From: MPNP01 sp965215545
GTDB lineage: Bacteria > Pseudomonadota > Alphaproteobacteria > Rhodobacterales > Rhodobacteraceae
Direction: 5' to 3'
Length of the DNA stretch: 64,000 nucleotides
NCBI GenBank assembly: GCA_965215545.1
Contig: OZ244066.1
Location: 1,612,001-1,676,000 of the forward strand
This document shows, piece by piece, positions 8,297 through 16,599 of this stretch. The stretch's first letter is position 1. Each line of letters begins with the position of its first letter. The translations under genes were made by a program, and so were the position numbers. The notes under the pieces are model-generated. The model saw only the letters and a program-made list of their open reading frames with translations, searched no databases and was not told the DNA's origin.

Positions 8297-8467
8297 TGTC
8301 AATCCTCCGTCACGCTTCCGGACCCGGCGGAATCGGGTCCGGTCTGTGGCAACAGCCGACGCACACCCGTGGGCGAAACCTCGCTGACGGATGCTGGTCC
8401 CGACGTGGACGCCAGAAACCATCCATCTCCGGTCCATCGGTGAGAGGTCGAGGTTATTGACTTCATC

Positions 8468-8504
8468 CCACAAGGTCAATTCGATTCCACAAGGTCAATT
8501 CGAT
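8468..8504. repeat. two tandem 18-bp copies between divergent ffh and transporter gene
   Basis: CCACAAGGTCAATTCGAT occurs at 8468-8485 and again at 8487-8504, separated by one T. The pair lies in the 244-base divergent region. It could be a binding site or a chance slippage product; no factor is indicated. Confidence 0.6.
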
Positions 8505-8540
8505 AGTCTGGCCTGACCAGAGTTTGCGGCAGGTGTTGAA

Positions 8541-9443
8541 TTGCCACGCATATCGATTCCATTGTCCCAGTCCGCCCGTGGCCATCTGGCCATGCTGGGG
8601 TTCTCCTTCGGGATTGCCGGATCCTTCAGCCTCGGCGGTCTGGTTGCCAACCTGATCAGTCCGGTGGCCCTGACGGCATCACGCTTTGCCCTGGCAGCCA
8701 TGCTGATCGCCATCGTTGTCAGTCTCGACGCTCCGTTGAGCCGTGACCACATGCGCGGTCTCTGGCGGTACGCCGTTGGGGGCATGCTCATGGCGATGTA
8801 CTTCGTTCCGATGTTTGTCGCCCTCAAGACCGCATCCCCGGTGTCGATCAGCACGGTGTTTACCCTGACCCCCCTGCTTTCGGGCCTCTTTGGCTGGCTG
8901 CTGTTGCGGCAACGCATGACCCGATCCATGGGTCTGGCCCTTGCCATCGGTGCCCTCGGGGCGGTGTGGGTCATCTTCCGCGGTGACCTTGCTGCCATGC
9001 AATCCCTGCACATCGGGACAGGAGAGATGATCTTCTTTGTGGGTTGCGTCGCCCACGCGCTCTACACGCCCTTCGTGCGCAAGGTGAATCGGGGGGAGCC
9101 GGTCCAGGTCTTTGTGCTGGGCATGCTGATTTCGGGTGCCGTGCTGCTGGGCGTGTATGGCTGGCGGGACATTGCCGCGACACCCTGGACAGCCTTGCCG
9201 GCCATTGTCTGGATCACCATGGCCTATCTGACCATCATTGCCACGGCCCTGACCTTCCTGGCCGTCAGCTATGCCTCGTTGCGCATTCCCGCGGCGAAAG
9301 TTATGGCCTATACCTATCTCACACCAAGCTGGGTGCTCGTCTGGGAGGCCGCACTGGGTCATGGGTTGCCGGATGCCAGGATCATCATCGGATTTGTGGC
9401 CATCATCATGGCCCTCCTGATGCTGTTGCGCACCGAATCGTGA
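8541..9443 (+). CDS. EamA/DMT-family transporter
   Basis: The 300-residue product has about ten hydrophobic helices arranged as two EamA repeats. Examples are LAMLGFSFGIAGSFSLGGLV, the short YFVPMFVALKTASPVSISTV motif, a second half with IGTGEMIFFVGCVAHALYTP, and AYTYLTPSWVLVWEA. It is an inner-membrane metabolite carrier of unknown substrate. The start is a TTG at 8541, with no strong ribosome site; no better in-frame ATG exists before the first helix. It lies just before the F0 genes in the same direction. Confidence 0.85.
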   Translation: MPRISIPLSQSARGHLAMLGFSFGIAGSFSLGGLVANLISPVALTASRFALAAMLIAIVVSLDAPLSRDHMRGLWRYAVGGMLMAMYFVPMFVALKTASPVSISTVFTLTPLLSGLFGWLLLRQRMTRSMGLALAIGALGAVWVIFRGDLAAMQSLHIGTGEMIFFVGCVAHALYTPFVRKVNRGEPVQVFVLGMLISGAVLLGVYGWRDIAATPWTALPAIVWITMAYLTIIATALTFLAVSYASLRIPAAKVMAYTYLTPSWVLVWEAALGHGLPDARIIIGFVAIIMALLMLLRTES

Positions 9444-9486
9444 TTGGTCCACCACGGGGACGATGAGACATTGCGGGGCGGAGATC

Positions 9487-9873
9487 ATGAACAGGAGACC
9501 TGACCGGGGCGACGTGGCGGAACTCGGGGAGCGGATCAGATCCCTCAAGGAGGACCGCCAGGTGCTGTATGACCGGGAGCATCCGGTCAACCAGGCCCAT
9601 CTCGCCTGGCGCATGGTCATTGACCTGGTCGTTGGTGTGGGGGTGGGGGCAGCCGTTGGATTCGGCCTGGATCACCTGCTTGGCACCCTGCCCATCCTCA
9701 TGGCTGTCTTCACGCTGCTGGGTTTGGCGGCCGGCGTGAATCTCATGTTGCGCACGGCCAGGGAAGTGGATAGTGCGGAGCGCGTCATGACCCGGGAGTC
9801 TGATCGGGCCACGCCCGGCCCGGACGCAGGACCGGTGGACCGCGATGGGAGAGGAGAACAGGGTGGCAGCTGA
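9487..9873 (+). CDS. atpI: ATP synthase-associated protein AtpI (AtpZ-like)
   Basis: This small membrane protein precedes the F0 genes and is believed to help assemble the c-ring. The product is about 128 residues from the ATG at 9487, preceded by GGAGATC. It has a charged N-terminal part (GERIRSLKEDRQ) and two helices: LAWRMVIDLVVGVGVGAAVG and PILMAVFTLLGLAAGVNLML. The C-terminal tail is hydrophilic. Its end overlaps the atpB start by 29 bases, so it is part of the operon. Confidence 0.85.
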   Translation: MNRRPDRGDVAELGERIRSLKEDRQVLYDREHPVNQAHLAWRMVIDLVVGVGVGAAVGFGLDHLLGTLPILMAVFTLLGLAAGVNLMLRTAREVDSAERVMTRESDRATPGPDAGPVDRDGRGEQGGS

Positions 9874-10612
9874 ATCAGGCGGAGGTCTGGTCATTCGCCC
9901 GATGGACCAGTTCATCGTCAAGCCGATCCTCGGTGATGGCCCGCTCATGTGGTACACGCCCAGCAACACGGCCCTCTGGATGGCGCTGAGCCTTCTGGCC
10001 GTGATTGTCCTCCTGGTCCTGGGCACGGCCCGCCGGGCCCATGTGCCCGGGCGCATGCAGATGGTTGCCGAACTGGCCTACACGTTTGTCTTCAACATGG
10101 TCAGGGATGTCGCGGGCCGCGATGCCCTGCAGTACTTCCCGCTGATCCTGTCGATTTTTGTCTTCGTGCTCTTCTGCAACGTCCTTGGGCTCGTGCCGAT
10201 GAGTTTTACGCCAACCTCACATATCGCCGTGACGGCAACCCTGGCGCTGGCGGTCTTTCTCTCCGTCACCGTGCTGGGGTTTGTGCTGCATGGGGTCGGT
10301 TTTCTCAAACTGTTCTGGATTTCGTCGGCGCCCCTGCCGCTGCGCCCGGTGCTGGCGGTGATCGAGGTCATGTCCTATTTCGTGCGCCCGGTCAGTCACT
10401 CCATACGACTGGCGGGCAACATGATGGCCGGTCACGCCATGATCAAGGTCTTTGCAGCCTTTGCCGGGGTGCTGGGGGTGGGCGCATTTCTGCCGATCGT
10501 GACCATTTCAGCCGTCTTTGCCCTCGAGCTGCTGATTGCCTTCATCCAGGCCTACGTCTTCACGATCCTGACCTGCGTCTATCTGCGGGATGCCCTGCAT
10601 CCGGCCCACTGA
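9845..10612 (+). CDS. atpB: ATP synthase F0 subunit a
   Basis: Subunit a forms the proton half-channels next to the c-ring. The product is 255 residues with five to six helices. The essential arginine lies in the helix reading HSIRLAGNMMAGHAMIKV, and the last helix has ELLIAFIQAYVFTILTCVYL, both characteristic. The start ATG at 9845 lies inside the end of atpI. The N-terminal DQFIVKPI motif matches alphaproteobacterial proteins. Confidence 0.95.
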   Translation: MGEENRVAAESGGGLVIRPMDQFIVKPILGDGPLMWYTPSNTALWMALSLLAVIVLLVLGTARRAHVPGRMQMVAELAYTFVFNMVRDVAGRDALQYFPLILSIFVFVLFCNVLGLVPMSFTPTSHIAVTATLALAVFLSVTVLGFVLHGVGFLKLFWISSAPLPLRPVLAVIEVMSYFVRPVSHSIRLAGNMMAGHAMIKVFAAFAGVLGVGAFLPIVTISAVFALELLIAFIQAYVFTILTCVYLRDALHPAH

Positions 10613-10678
10613 CACGCGTCAGGCAACAACACGGGTGACAGCCCATCGTTTGGTTTTTCTTGAGAAGGAGTCTCGCAC

Positions 10679-10915
10679 ATGGAAGGTGATATTGCACAAA
10701 TGGGAGCGCTGATCGGTGCCGGGCTGGCCTGCACGGGGATGGGCGGTGCCGCGATCGGTGTTGGCCATGTGGCCGGCAATTATCTCGCCGGTGCCCTGCG
10801 CAATCCGTCCGCTGCAGCGTCCCAGACAGCCATGCTCTTCATCGGCATTGCCTTTGCCGAAGCCTTCGGGATTTTCTCGTTCCTGGTGGCACTGCTGCTG
10901 ATGTTTGCTCTCTGA
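10679..10915 (+). CDS. atpE: ATP synthase F0 subunit c
   Basis: The 78-residue proteolipid has two helices joined by the polar ALRNPS loop. The proton-carrying acid is Glu61 in the stretch FIGIAFAEAFGIFSFLV. A glycine pattern in helix 1 (GAGLACTGMGGAAIGVGH) packs the ring. A strong AAGGAG site lies before the ATG, in keeping with the high copy number of c. Confidence 0.96.
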   Translation: MEGDIAQMGALIGAGLACTGMGGAAIGVGHVAGNYLAGALRNPSAAASQTAMLFIGIAFAEAFGIFSFLVALLLMFAL

Positions 10916-10951
10916 TGCATGGACTGTGCATGAACGGGTGAGTTGGCGCTG

Positions 10952-11500
10952 ATGGCAGATCCGGTCGGTGGGGCTTCCGAACAGGCGGGCATCCCCCAGC
11001 TTGACATTGCGGCGTTCCCCAACCAGATCTTCTGGCTGGTCGTGTTTGCGCTGGGTGTCTATCTCGTTGTCAGCCGCCTGGCCAAACCCCGGATCGGTGA
11101 CATCATCACCCAGCGGGATGCCCGGGTCCAGAATGCCCTTGATGACGCCGAGCGGGCCCGTGCCCGGGCCGAAGATCTCGAAACCGCCATCGACAGCGTT
11201 CTCCAGGGCGCCCGGCGGGACGCCGAGGCCATCGCCGCGACAACCCGCAACGAGATCCTGCGCATGCAGAACGAGGCCATGGACAAGGCGAGGGAGCAGA
11301 TTGCCGGGGAGGCCGCGGCGGCCGAGACCCGGCTTGATGACATACGCCAGGGGTCGGGATCACTGGTCGAGGCGATTGCCCGTCAGACAGCGAGCGCCAT
11401 CGTCGCCCACATCATGCCCACTGCAGACGCCGGGGGTCGGATCGAGCAGGCGCTGGCCGACGCCCGGACCGCCAGGCCCCAGGAGGGGGAAGGATCGTGA
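10952..11500 (+). CDS. atpF': ATP synthase F0 subunit b' (second stator subunit)
   Basis: The product is 182 residues from the ATG at 10952; an in-frame TTG at 10943 would add three. It has one helix near the N-terminus (PNQIFWLVVFALGVYLVV) and a long charged coiled coil (DDAERARARAEDLETAIDS and onward). This is the b' form that pairs with b in alphaproteobacteria and photosynthetic bacteria to make the peripheral stalk. It overlaps atpF by four bases. Confidence 0.92.
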   Translation: MADPVGGASEQAGIPQLDIAAFPNQIFWLVVFALGVYLVVSRLAKPRIGDIITQRDARVQNALDDAERARARAEDLETAIDSVLQGARRDAEAIAATTRNEILRMQNEAMDKAREQIAGEAAAAETRLDDIRQGSGSLVEAIARQTASAIVAHIMPTADAGGRIEQALADARTARPQEGEGS

Positions 11501-12078
11501 TGCCTCATCCTGGCCTGGCCTGCCTTGTCCTGTTCCCGGCCCTCGCCATCGGTGTGACCACACCGCTCCATGCCGCAACCGGACCATTTTTCTCCCTTGG
11601 CAATACGGACTTTGTCGTCCTCATATCCTTCATCCTGTTCATTGCCGCGATGATCAAGTTCCGGGCGCCCCACTTTGCTGCCCGACTTCTCGATGGCCAG
11701 ATTGCCCGGATCCGGGAACGAATTGACGCGGCCGAAGCACTGCAGGCCGAAGCGCAGGGCATGCTGCACAGTCTTGAGGAACGGCAGGCCGAGGCGGCGG
11801 ACCATGCCAAAGCCATTGTCGACCAGGCCCGGGAAGATGCCAGGCTTGCCCTCGAGGCCGCTGAAAAATCCATTGCCATGTCGGTTGAGAACCGCCTCGC
11901 ATCGGCCCGGTTGCAGATTGAGACGGCCGAGGATGCAGCCGTGCAGGAGATTCGGAATCAGGCCATCGACGCGGCCATCCGGGCCGCGAGCGACGTCATC
12001 GCGGAGTCGATCGATGATGACTTCCGTCAACGCCAGATCCGTCAGTCACTCGAGGCTCTTGAAGCCAGTCTGGGCTGA
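11497..12078 (+). CDS. atpF: ATP synthase F0 subunit b
   Basis: The 193-residue product has one membrane helix (TDFVVLISFILFIAAMIKF) after a leader-like segment, then a long coiled coil (RIRERIDAAEALQAEAQG and onward) that reaches F1. GTG at 11497 or ATG at 11500 can serve as start, overlapping the b' stop. It closes the F0 cluster. Its last 37 bases overlap the convergent Ada-like gene on the other strand. Confidence 0.92.
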   Translation: MMPHPGLACLVLFPALAIGVTTPLHAATGPFFSLGNTDFVVLISFILFIAAMIKFRAPHFAARLLDGQIARIRERIDAAEALQAEAQGMLHSLEERQAEAADHAKAIVDQAREDARLALEAAEKSIAMSVENRLASARLQIETAEDAAVQEIRNQAIDAAIRAASDVIAESIDDDFRQRQIRQSLEALEASLG

Positions 12079-12935
12079 GCTCCACCGGCCGCTGCATCGG
12101 CACGGGCGGCTTCCCAGGCCAGCATGCTGCGCTTGACATCCAGCCCCCAGCGATATCCTCCGAGTGCCCCGGACTTCCGGATCACCCGATGGCATGGAAT
12201 CAGCCAGGCCAGAGGATTGTCGCCCACAGCATTGGCCACGGCCCGGACTGCGCGCGGACGACCAATCGCTGCGGCAATGACTGAATAGGAGACGGTCGTT
12301 GCGGTTGGAATGGCCAACAGGGCTTCCCAGACCTTGAGCTGGAACGGCCCGCCGGCAACCAGCAGCGGGAGATCGCATGTCTCGGCAAAGAGCCCATCAA
12401 TCCAGGGCCTGAGGGCCTCCTTGTCCGGCTCAAATCGAGCCTCTGGCCAGTGGCTCGCGAGATCCCGATGCACGGTCTCCTCATCCCGTTCTCCGAGGAA
12501 CGCCAGACCGCACACGCCCCGCTTGGTTCCCATGGCCAGCATGGGCCCGAACGGGCCGGCAAAACATCCATGCCGGAGAGTCAGGCCCGCTCCCCTGCGG
12601 GCATAGGCACCCGGCGACATGGCTTCCCAACGGATGAACAGGTCGTGGAGTCGTCCTGCACCAGACAGGCCAAGCGCCTCCGCCGTGTCCAGAACCGATG
12701 TGTCGTCGCGCAGGAGGGTCCGTGCCATGCCCAGTTGCAGATATTGCTGATAGCGTTTGGGCGAGATGCCGACCCAGCGGGAAAACACCCTCTGGAAATG
12801 CGCCGGACTCATGTTCATGTGACCTGCCAGGGTCGCCAGCGACAAGTCCGGGTCTGACGACTCATCGATGATCCGCATGGCGCGCGTGATCATCCGGTAA
12901 TGGTACTCACCTGCCGGCATCCTGTCTCTCCGCAT
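12042..12935 (-). CDS. Ada-like regulator: AraC domain fused to methylated-DNA methyltransferase
   Basis: The product is 297 residues. Residues 15-115 form an AraC-type double helix-turn-helix (LATLAGHMNMSPAHFQRVFS, then YLQLGMARTLLRDDTSV). Residues 130-285 form an O6-alkylguanine transferase with the acceptor cysteine in AWLIPCHRVIRKSGALGGY. It would move a methyl group from O6-methylguanine to its own cysteine. The zinc-bearing N-terminal domain of full Ada, which reads methylphosphotriesters, is absent, so the trigger for activation is unclear. The gene converges on and overlaps atpF by 37 bases. Confidence 0.88.
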   Translation of the reverse strand: MRRDRMPAGEYHYRMITRAMRIIDESSDPDLSLATLAGHMNMSPAHFQRVFSRWVGISPKRYQQYLQLGMARTLLRDDTSVLDTAEALGLSGAGRLHDLFIRWEAMSPGAYARRGAGLTLRHGCFAGPFGPMLAMGTKRGVCGLAFLGERDEETVHRDLASHWPEARFEPDKEALRPWIDGLFAETCDLPLLVAGGPFQLKVWEALLAIPTATTVSYSVIAAAIGRPRAVRAVANAVGDNPLAWLIPCHRVIRKSGALGGYRWGLDVKRSMLAWEAARADAAAGGAQPRLASRASSD

Positions 12936-13106
12936 CTGTGCCTGGTTAGCCTTTCATGCTATTGCAGTCACCATGATGATGTCATTCCGATTCATGCGCA
13001 TTCAACCGGGCCGCTGCGACCGGCCCGATCCTGTCTGGCGGGCCACCCATTGCGACCTGACCGTTGATCCCGACGGACCCTGCTGTCCAGCCCATCCGGT
13101 CCCGGC

Positions 13107-13757
13107 ATGAGCATCCCCCGGGAGTATCACAGGATCCGGACCATCTTCACCCGGTTTCGGGCTGCCAACGCCGTACCGCAGGGCGAGCTGAACCATGTCA
13201 ATGACTATACACTGCTCGTGGCCGTGGTGCTGTCGGCCCAGGCAACAGATGCCGGGGTCAACCGCGCCACCGAAGACCTCTTTGCCGAGGTGTCCACACC
13301 ATCGGCCATGCTGGCTCTCGGCGAAGACGGGCTCAGGGAGCGGATCAAATCCATCGGTCTCTACCGCAACAAGGCCCGGAACGTGATTCGACTCTCCCGC
13401 ATTCTCGTTGATGACTACGCGGGGTGCGTACCCCGGTCCCGTGCGGCCCTGCAAGCCCTGCCGGGTGTTGGTCGCAAGACAGCCAATGTTGTCCTCAATA
13501 CCCTCTCGGATCATCCGACCCAGCCGGTTGACACGCATGTGTTCCGGGTGGCCAACCGCACCGGTATTGCTCCCGGCCCTTCGGTGCTCGCCGTCGAGCG
13601 GGCGCTGGAGGAGACAATTCCCGTCGAATTCCAGCGCCACGCCCATCATTGGCTCATCCTGCACGGACGCTATGTCTGCAAAGCCCGACGTCCCGCCTGT
13701 CCATCCTGTCTGATTGCGGACCTCTGCCCCCGGATCGGTGTCAGACCAAGCGCATAG
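13107..13757 (+). CDS. nth: endonuclease III
   Basis: This base-excision glycosylase and AP lyase removes oxidised pyrimidines. The 216-residue product shows the helix-hairpin-helix LPGVGRKTANVVL, with the lysine nucleophile just before it in the expected region, the catalytic aspartate in PVDTHVFRVANR, and the [4Fe-4S] cluster cysteines with C-x6-C-x2-C-x5-C spacing (CKARRPACPSCLIADLC). The ATG at 13107 gives a normal length. It is monocistronic and next to the Ada-like repair gene. Confidence 0.95.
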   Translation: MSIPREYHRIRTIFTRFRAANAVPQGELNHVNDYTLLVAVVLSAQATDAGVNRATEDLFAEVSTPSAMLALGEDGLRERIKSIGLYRNKARNVIRLSRILVDDYAGCVPRSRAALQALPGVGRKTANVVLNTLSDHPTQPVDTHVFRVANRTGIAPGPSVLAVERALEETIPVEFQRHAHHWLILHGRYVCKARRPACPSCLIADLCPRIGVRPSA

Positions 13758-14103
13758 CACAGGGGCCCGCCACGGTCGGTCACCACTGCCCCCGCAGGTC
13801 TCGATTGCTGGACAGGACAGGGCCATCCTTCCCCGCGTGTTCCACGGAACCCGAGGCCGCGGTTTGCAATCCTCGACAATGCCGTTGGTCGCTCATCGGC
13901 AACATGCAGGCCATCATGATGTGATGGATCGTGCATGTCGGGGACTTTCAAGCCGTTCTGCCAGTTGAAGGAGAGGTGTGGCGGAATCAGGGATCCGGTC
14001 ATGAACTCGATTCTTCCGCAGCGGGTGGTTCTGGTGTCATGTCATAGCTGGCGATGCAATCATCCTGCGCCGGATCAAACGAATCAAACCGCCTTCTTGG
14101 AGG
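13758..14103. other. no gene recognised
   Basis: About 350 bases follow nth with only short, unconvincing frames. No tRNA fold or clear terminator was seen. Confidence 0.4.
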
Positions 14104-14677
14104 TCACCGTCCTGTCTTTTCGATCCTGTCAAGGAGCATCGTGGCCGATTCGATGATCCCGGTTGATTCCAGAATCAGTGACAACGACCAGGTTGACATG
14201 ATTCGTGCATGGGGACCAAAGACATCCTGGTCACGCGGCTGTCCTCAGAGAGGACCAATGCGGTCACATCCTCTGACAGTTCCGGCCGGACCCTGTTCAC
14301 CATCGACTGAATGGCCAGCTCGCCGGTATCCTTGGCCTGGGGCATCCTGACCGGTCTGTTCTGGAACAGCGCGCAGGAGAATCGATTGGTTCCGATCAGC
14401 GAACGAAGGGACGTCTCGACGACCTGGATCCGGTTCCCGCCTGATTGCATCCAGACCGCGAGATCATCCTGATCGTGAGATGGGTATGACTCATCCAATC
14501 CATGAGTTCAAGGTCAAGTTTCCCGACCGGGCCCCTCGGCAGGGGGATCCCATGCGCCATCATCGTATCCAGCAGTGCACCGAAGTCCCGTCATGGCAGC
14601 GCTTCAATGATGATCTCGGGGCCGATGGTGCTCTGCAAACAGGCCCGGAGATATTGCGCCGGCGTGTGGAGTTTCAT
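14104..14677 (-). pseudogene. decayed gene of unknown family, several frameshifts
   Basis: Protein-like pieces occur in successive minus-strand frames. First comes an ATG at 14677 with MKLHTPAQYLRACLQSTIG, then FGALLDTMMAHGIPLPRGP and GKLDLELMDW in another frame. Next is a 107-codon frame with VVETSLRSLIGTNRFSCALF and DVTALVLSEDSRVTRMSLVP. The last is a third frame with SLILESTGIIESATMLLDRI, ending KTGR-stop at 14104. Together these suggest one protein of about 180-190 residues. The second half (ALVLSEDS, then STGIIES) vaguely recalls PIN-like nucleases, but I cannot assign it. Confidence 0.35.
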
Positions 14678-14798
14678 CCAGGTTTCCCTGCACTGGTGCG
14701 GTCTCGAACCCTGCAGACAGGTGCCCCAGCCTTGTCATTCCCCTGTGTGGCTGTGGGACACCTCTTCCCCCACGACACAACGCAGCGCTGCCGCCGGA

Positions 14799-15737
14799 TC
14801 AGTCGGCAAGTGGATGGGCATTGCGGTAGGTCTCCATGAGTGTGGACGGTTCGACGAGCGTGTAGCGCTCGGTGGTGGCGATGGAAGCATGACCGAGCAG
14901 TTCCTGGATCACCCGGATATCGCCACCGGCATTGAGAATATGCGTGGCGAATGAGTGCCGCAGGGCATGGGGGGTTGTCGATGCCGGCAGACCGAGAGCG
15001 TTGCGCGTCCCTGCCAGGACAGTGCGGATGGTGCGTTGCCCGAGCGGTGCGCCCCGTTTGCCAAAAAAGAGGGCTGCCCCGCGATCCGTGCAGTGGGGGC
15101 ACAGGGCAGTATAGCGTTCAACGGCGACCCGGGCCATTTCGATGACCGGAACCCGGCGCTCCTTCCTGCCCTTGCCGGTGATGGTGATGGCATCGCCGAG
15201 GGGTGTGTCACCATAGCGGAGCGAGAGGGCTTCCGAGATCCGCAGGCCGCACCCATAGAGCAGCAGGAAGACAGCGATATTGCGGGCCGCGATCCAGTCC
15301 TCGGGATCATCGCCCCTGAGGTGATCAAGCATTGATCGACAGTCCGCCTCCTTGGCAGGACGGGGATGCTTTGATCTGTAGCGGGGACTGCGGGTGGTCT
15401 CGACAGTCACTGTCTCGACACCGTACTGCTCATTGAGCCACCGGTAGAATCCCTTGACGGCCGAGAGTCGACGGGCAATGCTGCGTGGAGCAATGCCCCG
15501 GACCCGCTCACTGGCCAGCCAGGCGCGCAGGGTCCGGCGGTCAGTGCTGGCCAACCGATCGGGTGTCACTGCCATGCCATGATAGTCGCGGAGGAAGGTC
15601 AGGTAATTGTTGACATCCCCCCGATAGGATTTGCGGGTATGCGGTGAACAGGATGCCAGTGGGTATTTCATGTCGAGCCACGCCGCAACAAGACTGTCCA
15701 GCGACTCGTCGCCGAGAGGTATCGGGTGGGCAGGCAC
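14799..15737 (-). CDS. xerC: tyrosine recombinase, XerC-like
   Basis: The 312-residue product has the N-terminal SAM-like DNA-binding part (SPHTRKSYRGDVNNYLTFLR) and the catalytic domain. Catalytic residues are visible: Arg in YGCGLRISEALSLR, HALRHSFATHILNAGG (His-x-x-Arg), GHASIATTERYT with the final His and the tyrosine nucleophile. With XerD it would resolve chromosome dimers at dif during division. Its place beside fsa and priA is the usual one for XerC in many alphaproteobacteria, which favours XerC over a phage integrase. Confidence 0.88.
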   Translation of the reverse strand: MPAHPIPLGDESLDSLVAAWLDMKYPLASCSPHTRKSYRGDVNNYLTFLRDYHGMAVTPDRLASTDRRTLRAWLASERVRGIAPRSIARRLSAVKGFYRWLNEQYGVETVTVETTRSPRYRSKHPRPAKEADCRSMLDHLRGDDPEDWIAARNIAVFLLLYGCGLRISEALSLRYGDTPLGDAITITGKGRKERRVPVIEMARVAVERYTALCPHCTDRGAALFFGKRGAPLGQRTIRTVLAGTRNALGLPASTTPHALRHSFATHILNAGGDIRVIQELLGHASIATTERYTLVEPSTLMETYRNAHPLAD

Positions 15738-15782
15738 GGATCCGTCAGTCCGGGGTCGACGACGTCGCGAGGGTCGGCAGTG

Positions 15783-16442
15783 TCATGATCCGTCGATGCT
15801 CATGCCGGTTTTCTCCCAGTCCGCCATGAAACTGGCCAGTCCGGCATCAGTCAGGGGGTGATGGGCCAGCTGCCGGAAGACCTTGGGAGGGATGGTGGCA
15901 ATATCGGCACCGGACTCGGCAACGAGTGTGACATGGAGTTGCGAGCGGATCGATGCCGCGAGGATCTCGGTACTGATCAGGCCATTGTCATAGACAGTCC
16001 GGATGGAATCGATCAGCGCCACACCCTCATTGCCCATGTCATCAAGCCGTCCGAGAATCGGGCTGATGAAGGAGGCACCGGCGTTGGCCGCCAGGATGGC
16101 CTGGTTGGTGCTGAAACACAGCGTGACATTGACCCGGATTTCTCTTGTGGCAAGTGCGTGGCAGGCCTTGAGTCCCTGCCAGGTCATGGGCACCTTGATG
16201 ACGATGTTTTCGGCGATCTCCGCCAGTTTCAGACCTTCCCTGACCATGCCCTCACTCTCGGTGGCAACAACCTGGGCGCTGACGGGCCCGTTGACCAGGG
16301 AGCAGATCGTCTCGAGGGTGGGGAACAACCCGCCACCGCTGCGGGCAATCAGGGTGGGGTTGGTCGTCACACCGTCAACCACACCCAGATCACTCAACTC
16401 CTCAATGATGGCGACATCTGCACTGTCCACATAAAGTTTCAT
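15783..16442 (-). CDS. fsa: fructose-6-phosphate aldolase / transaldolase-like protein
   Basis: The product is 219 residues from ATG 16442 (MKLYVDSADVAIIEELSDLG); a longer frame to 16490 adds a poor basic tail. It belongs to the short transaldolase (TalC/Fsa) family with a TIM barrel. The Schiff-base lysine is in NIVIKVPMTWQGL, and other markers are GVTTNPTLIARSG and NVTLCFSTNQAILAANAGA. It cuts or transfers three-carbon units on sugar phosphates. True transaldolase against aldolase activity cannot be settled from the sequence. Confidence 0.9.
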   Translation of the reverse strand: MKLYVDSADVAIIEELSDLGVVDGVTTNPTLIARSGGGLFPTLETICSLVNGPVSAQVVATESEGMVREGLKLAEIAENIVIKVPMTWQGLKACHALATREIRVNVTLCFSTNQAILAANAGASFISPILGRLDDMGNEGVALIDSIRTVYDNGLISTEILAASIRSQLHVTLVAESGADIATIPPKVFRQLAHHPLTDAGLASFMADWEKTGMSIDGS

Positions 16443-16599
16443 GGGATCAGACCTCCTCTTGCTCTGTCGGGGGCCCTTGTCCCGGCCCACACCAGCCTCC
16501 TACCATGTCCTTGCGAACAAGTCAGCCATGTCGCCCGGGATGGGTCCGATTGACGAATGGCGGTCAACCTCCTAACAGCCCGTCAGCCCCAGCTGCGCA

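Noticed and set aside
7037..8443. A 468-codon plus-strand frame
   Set aside because: It is the reverse shadow of ffh; the product has no recognisable motif.
14799..15737. Phage or integron integrase
   Set aside because: The position beside fsa and priA and the XerC-like length and motifs fit the chromosomal dimer resolvase better.
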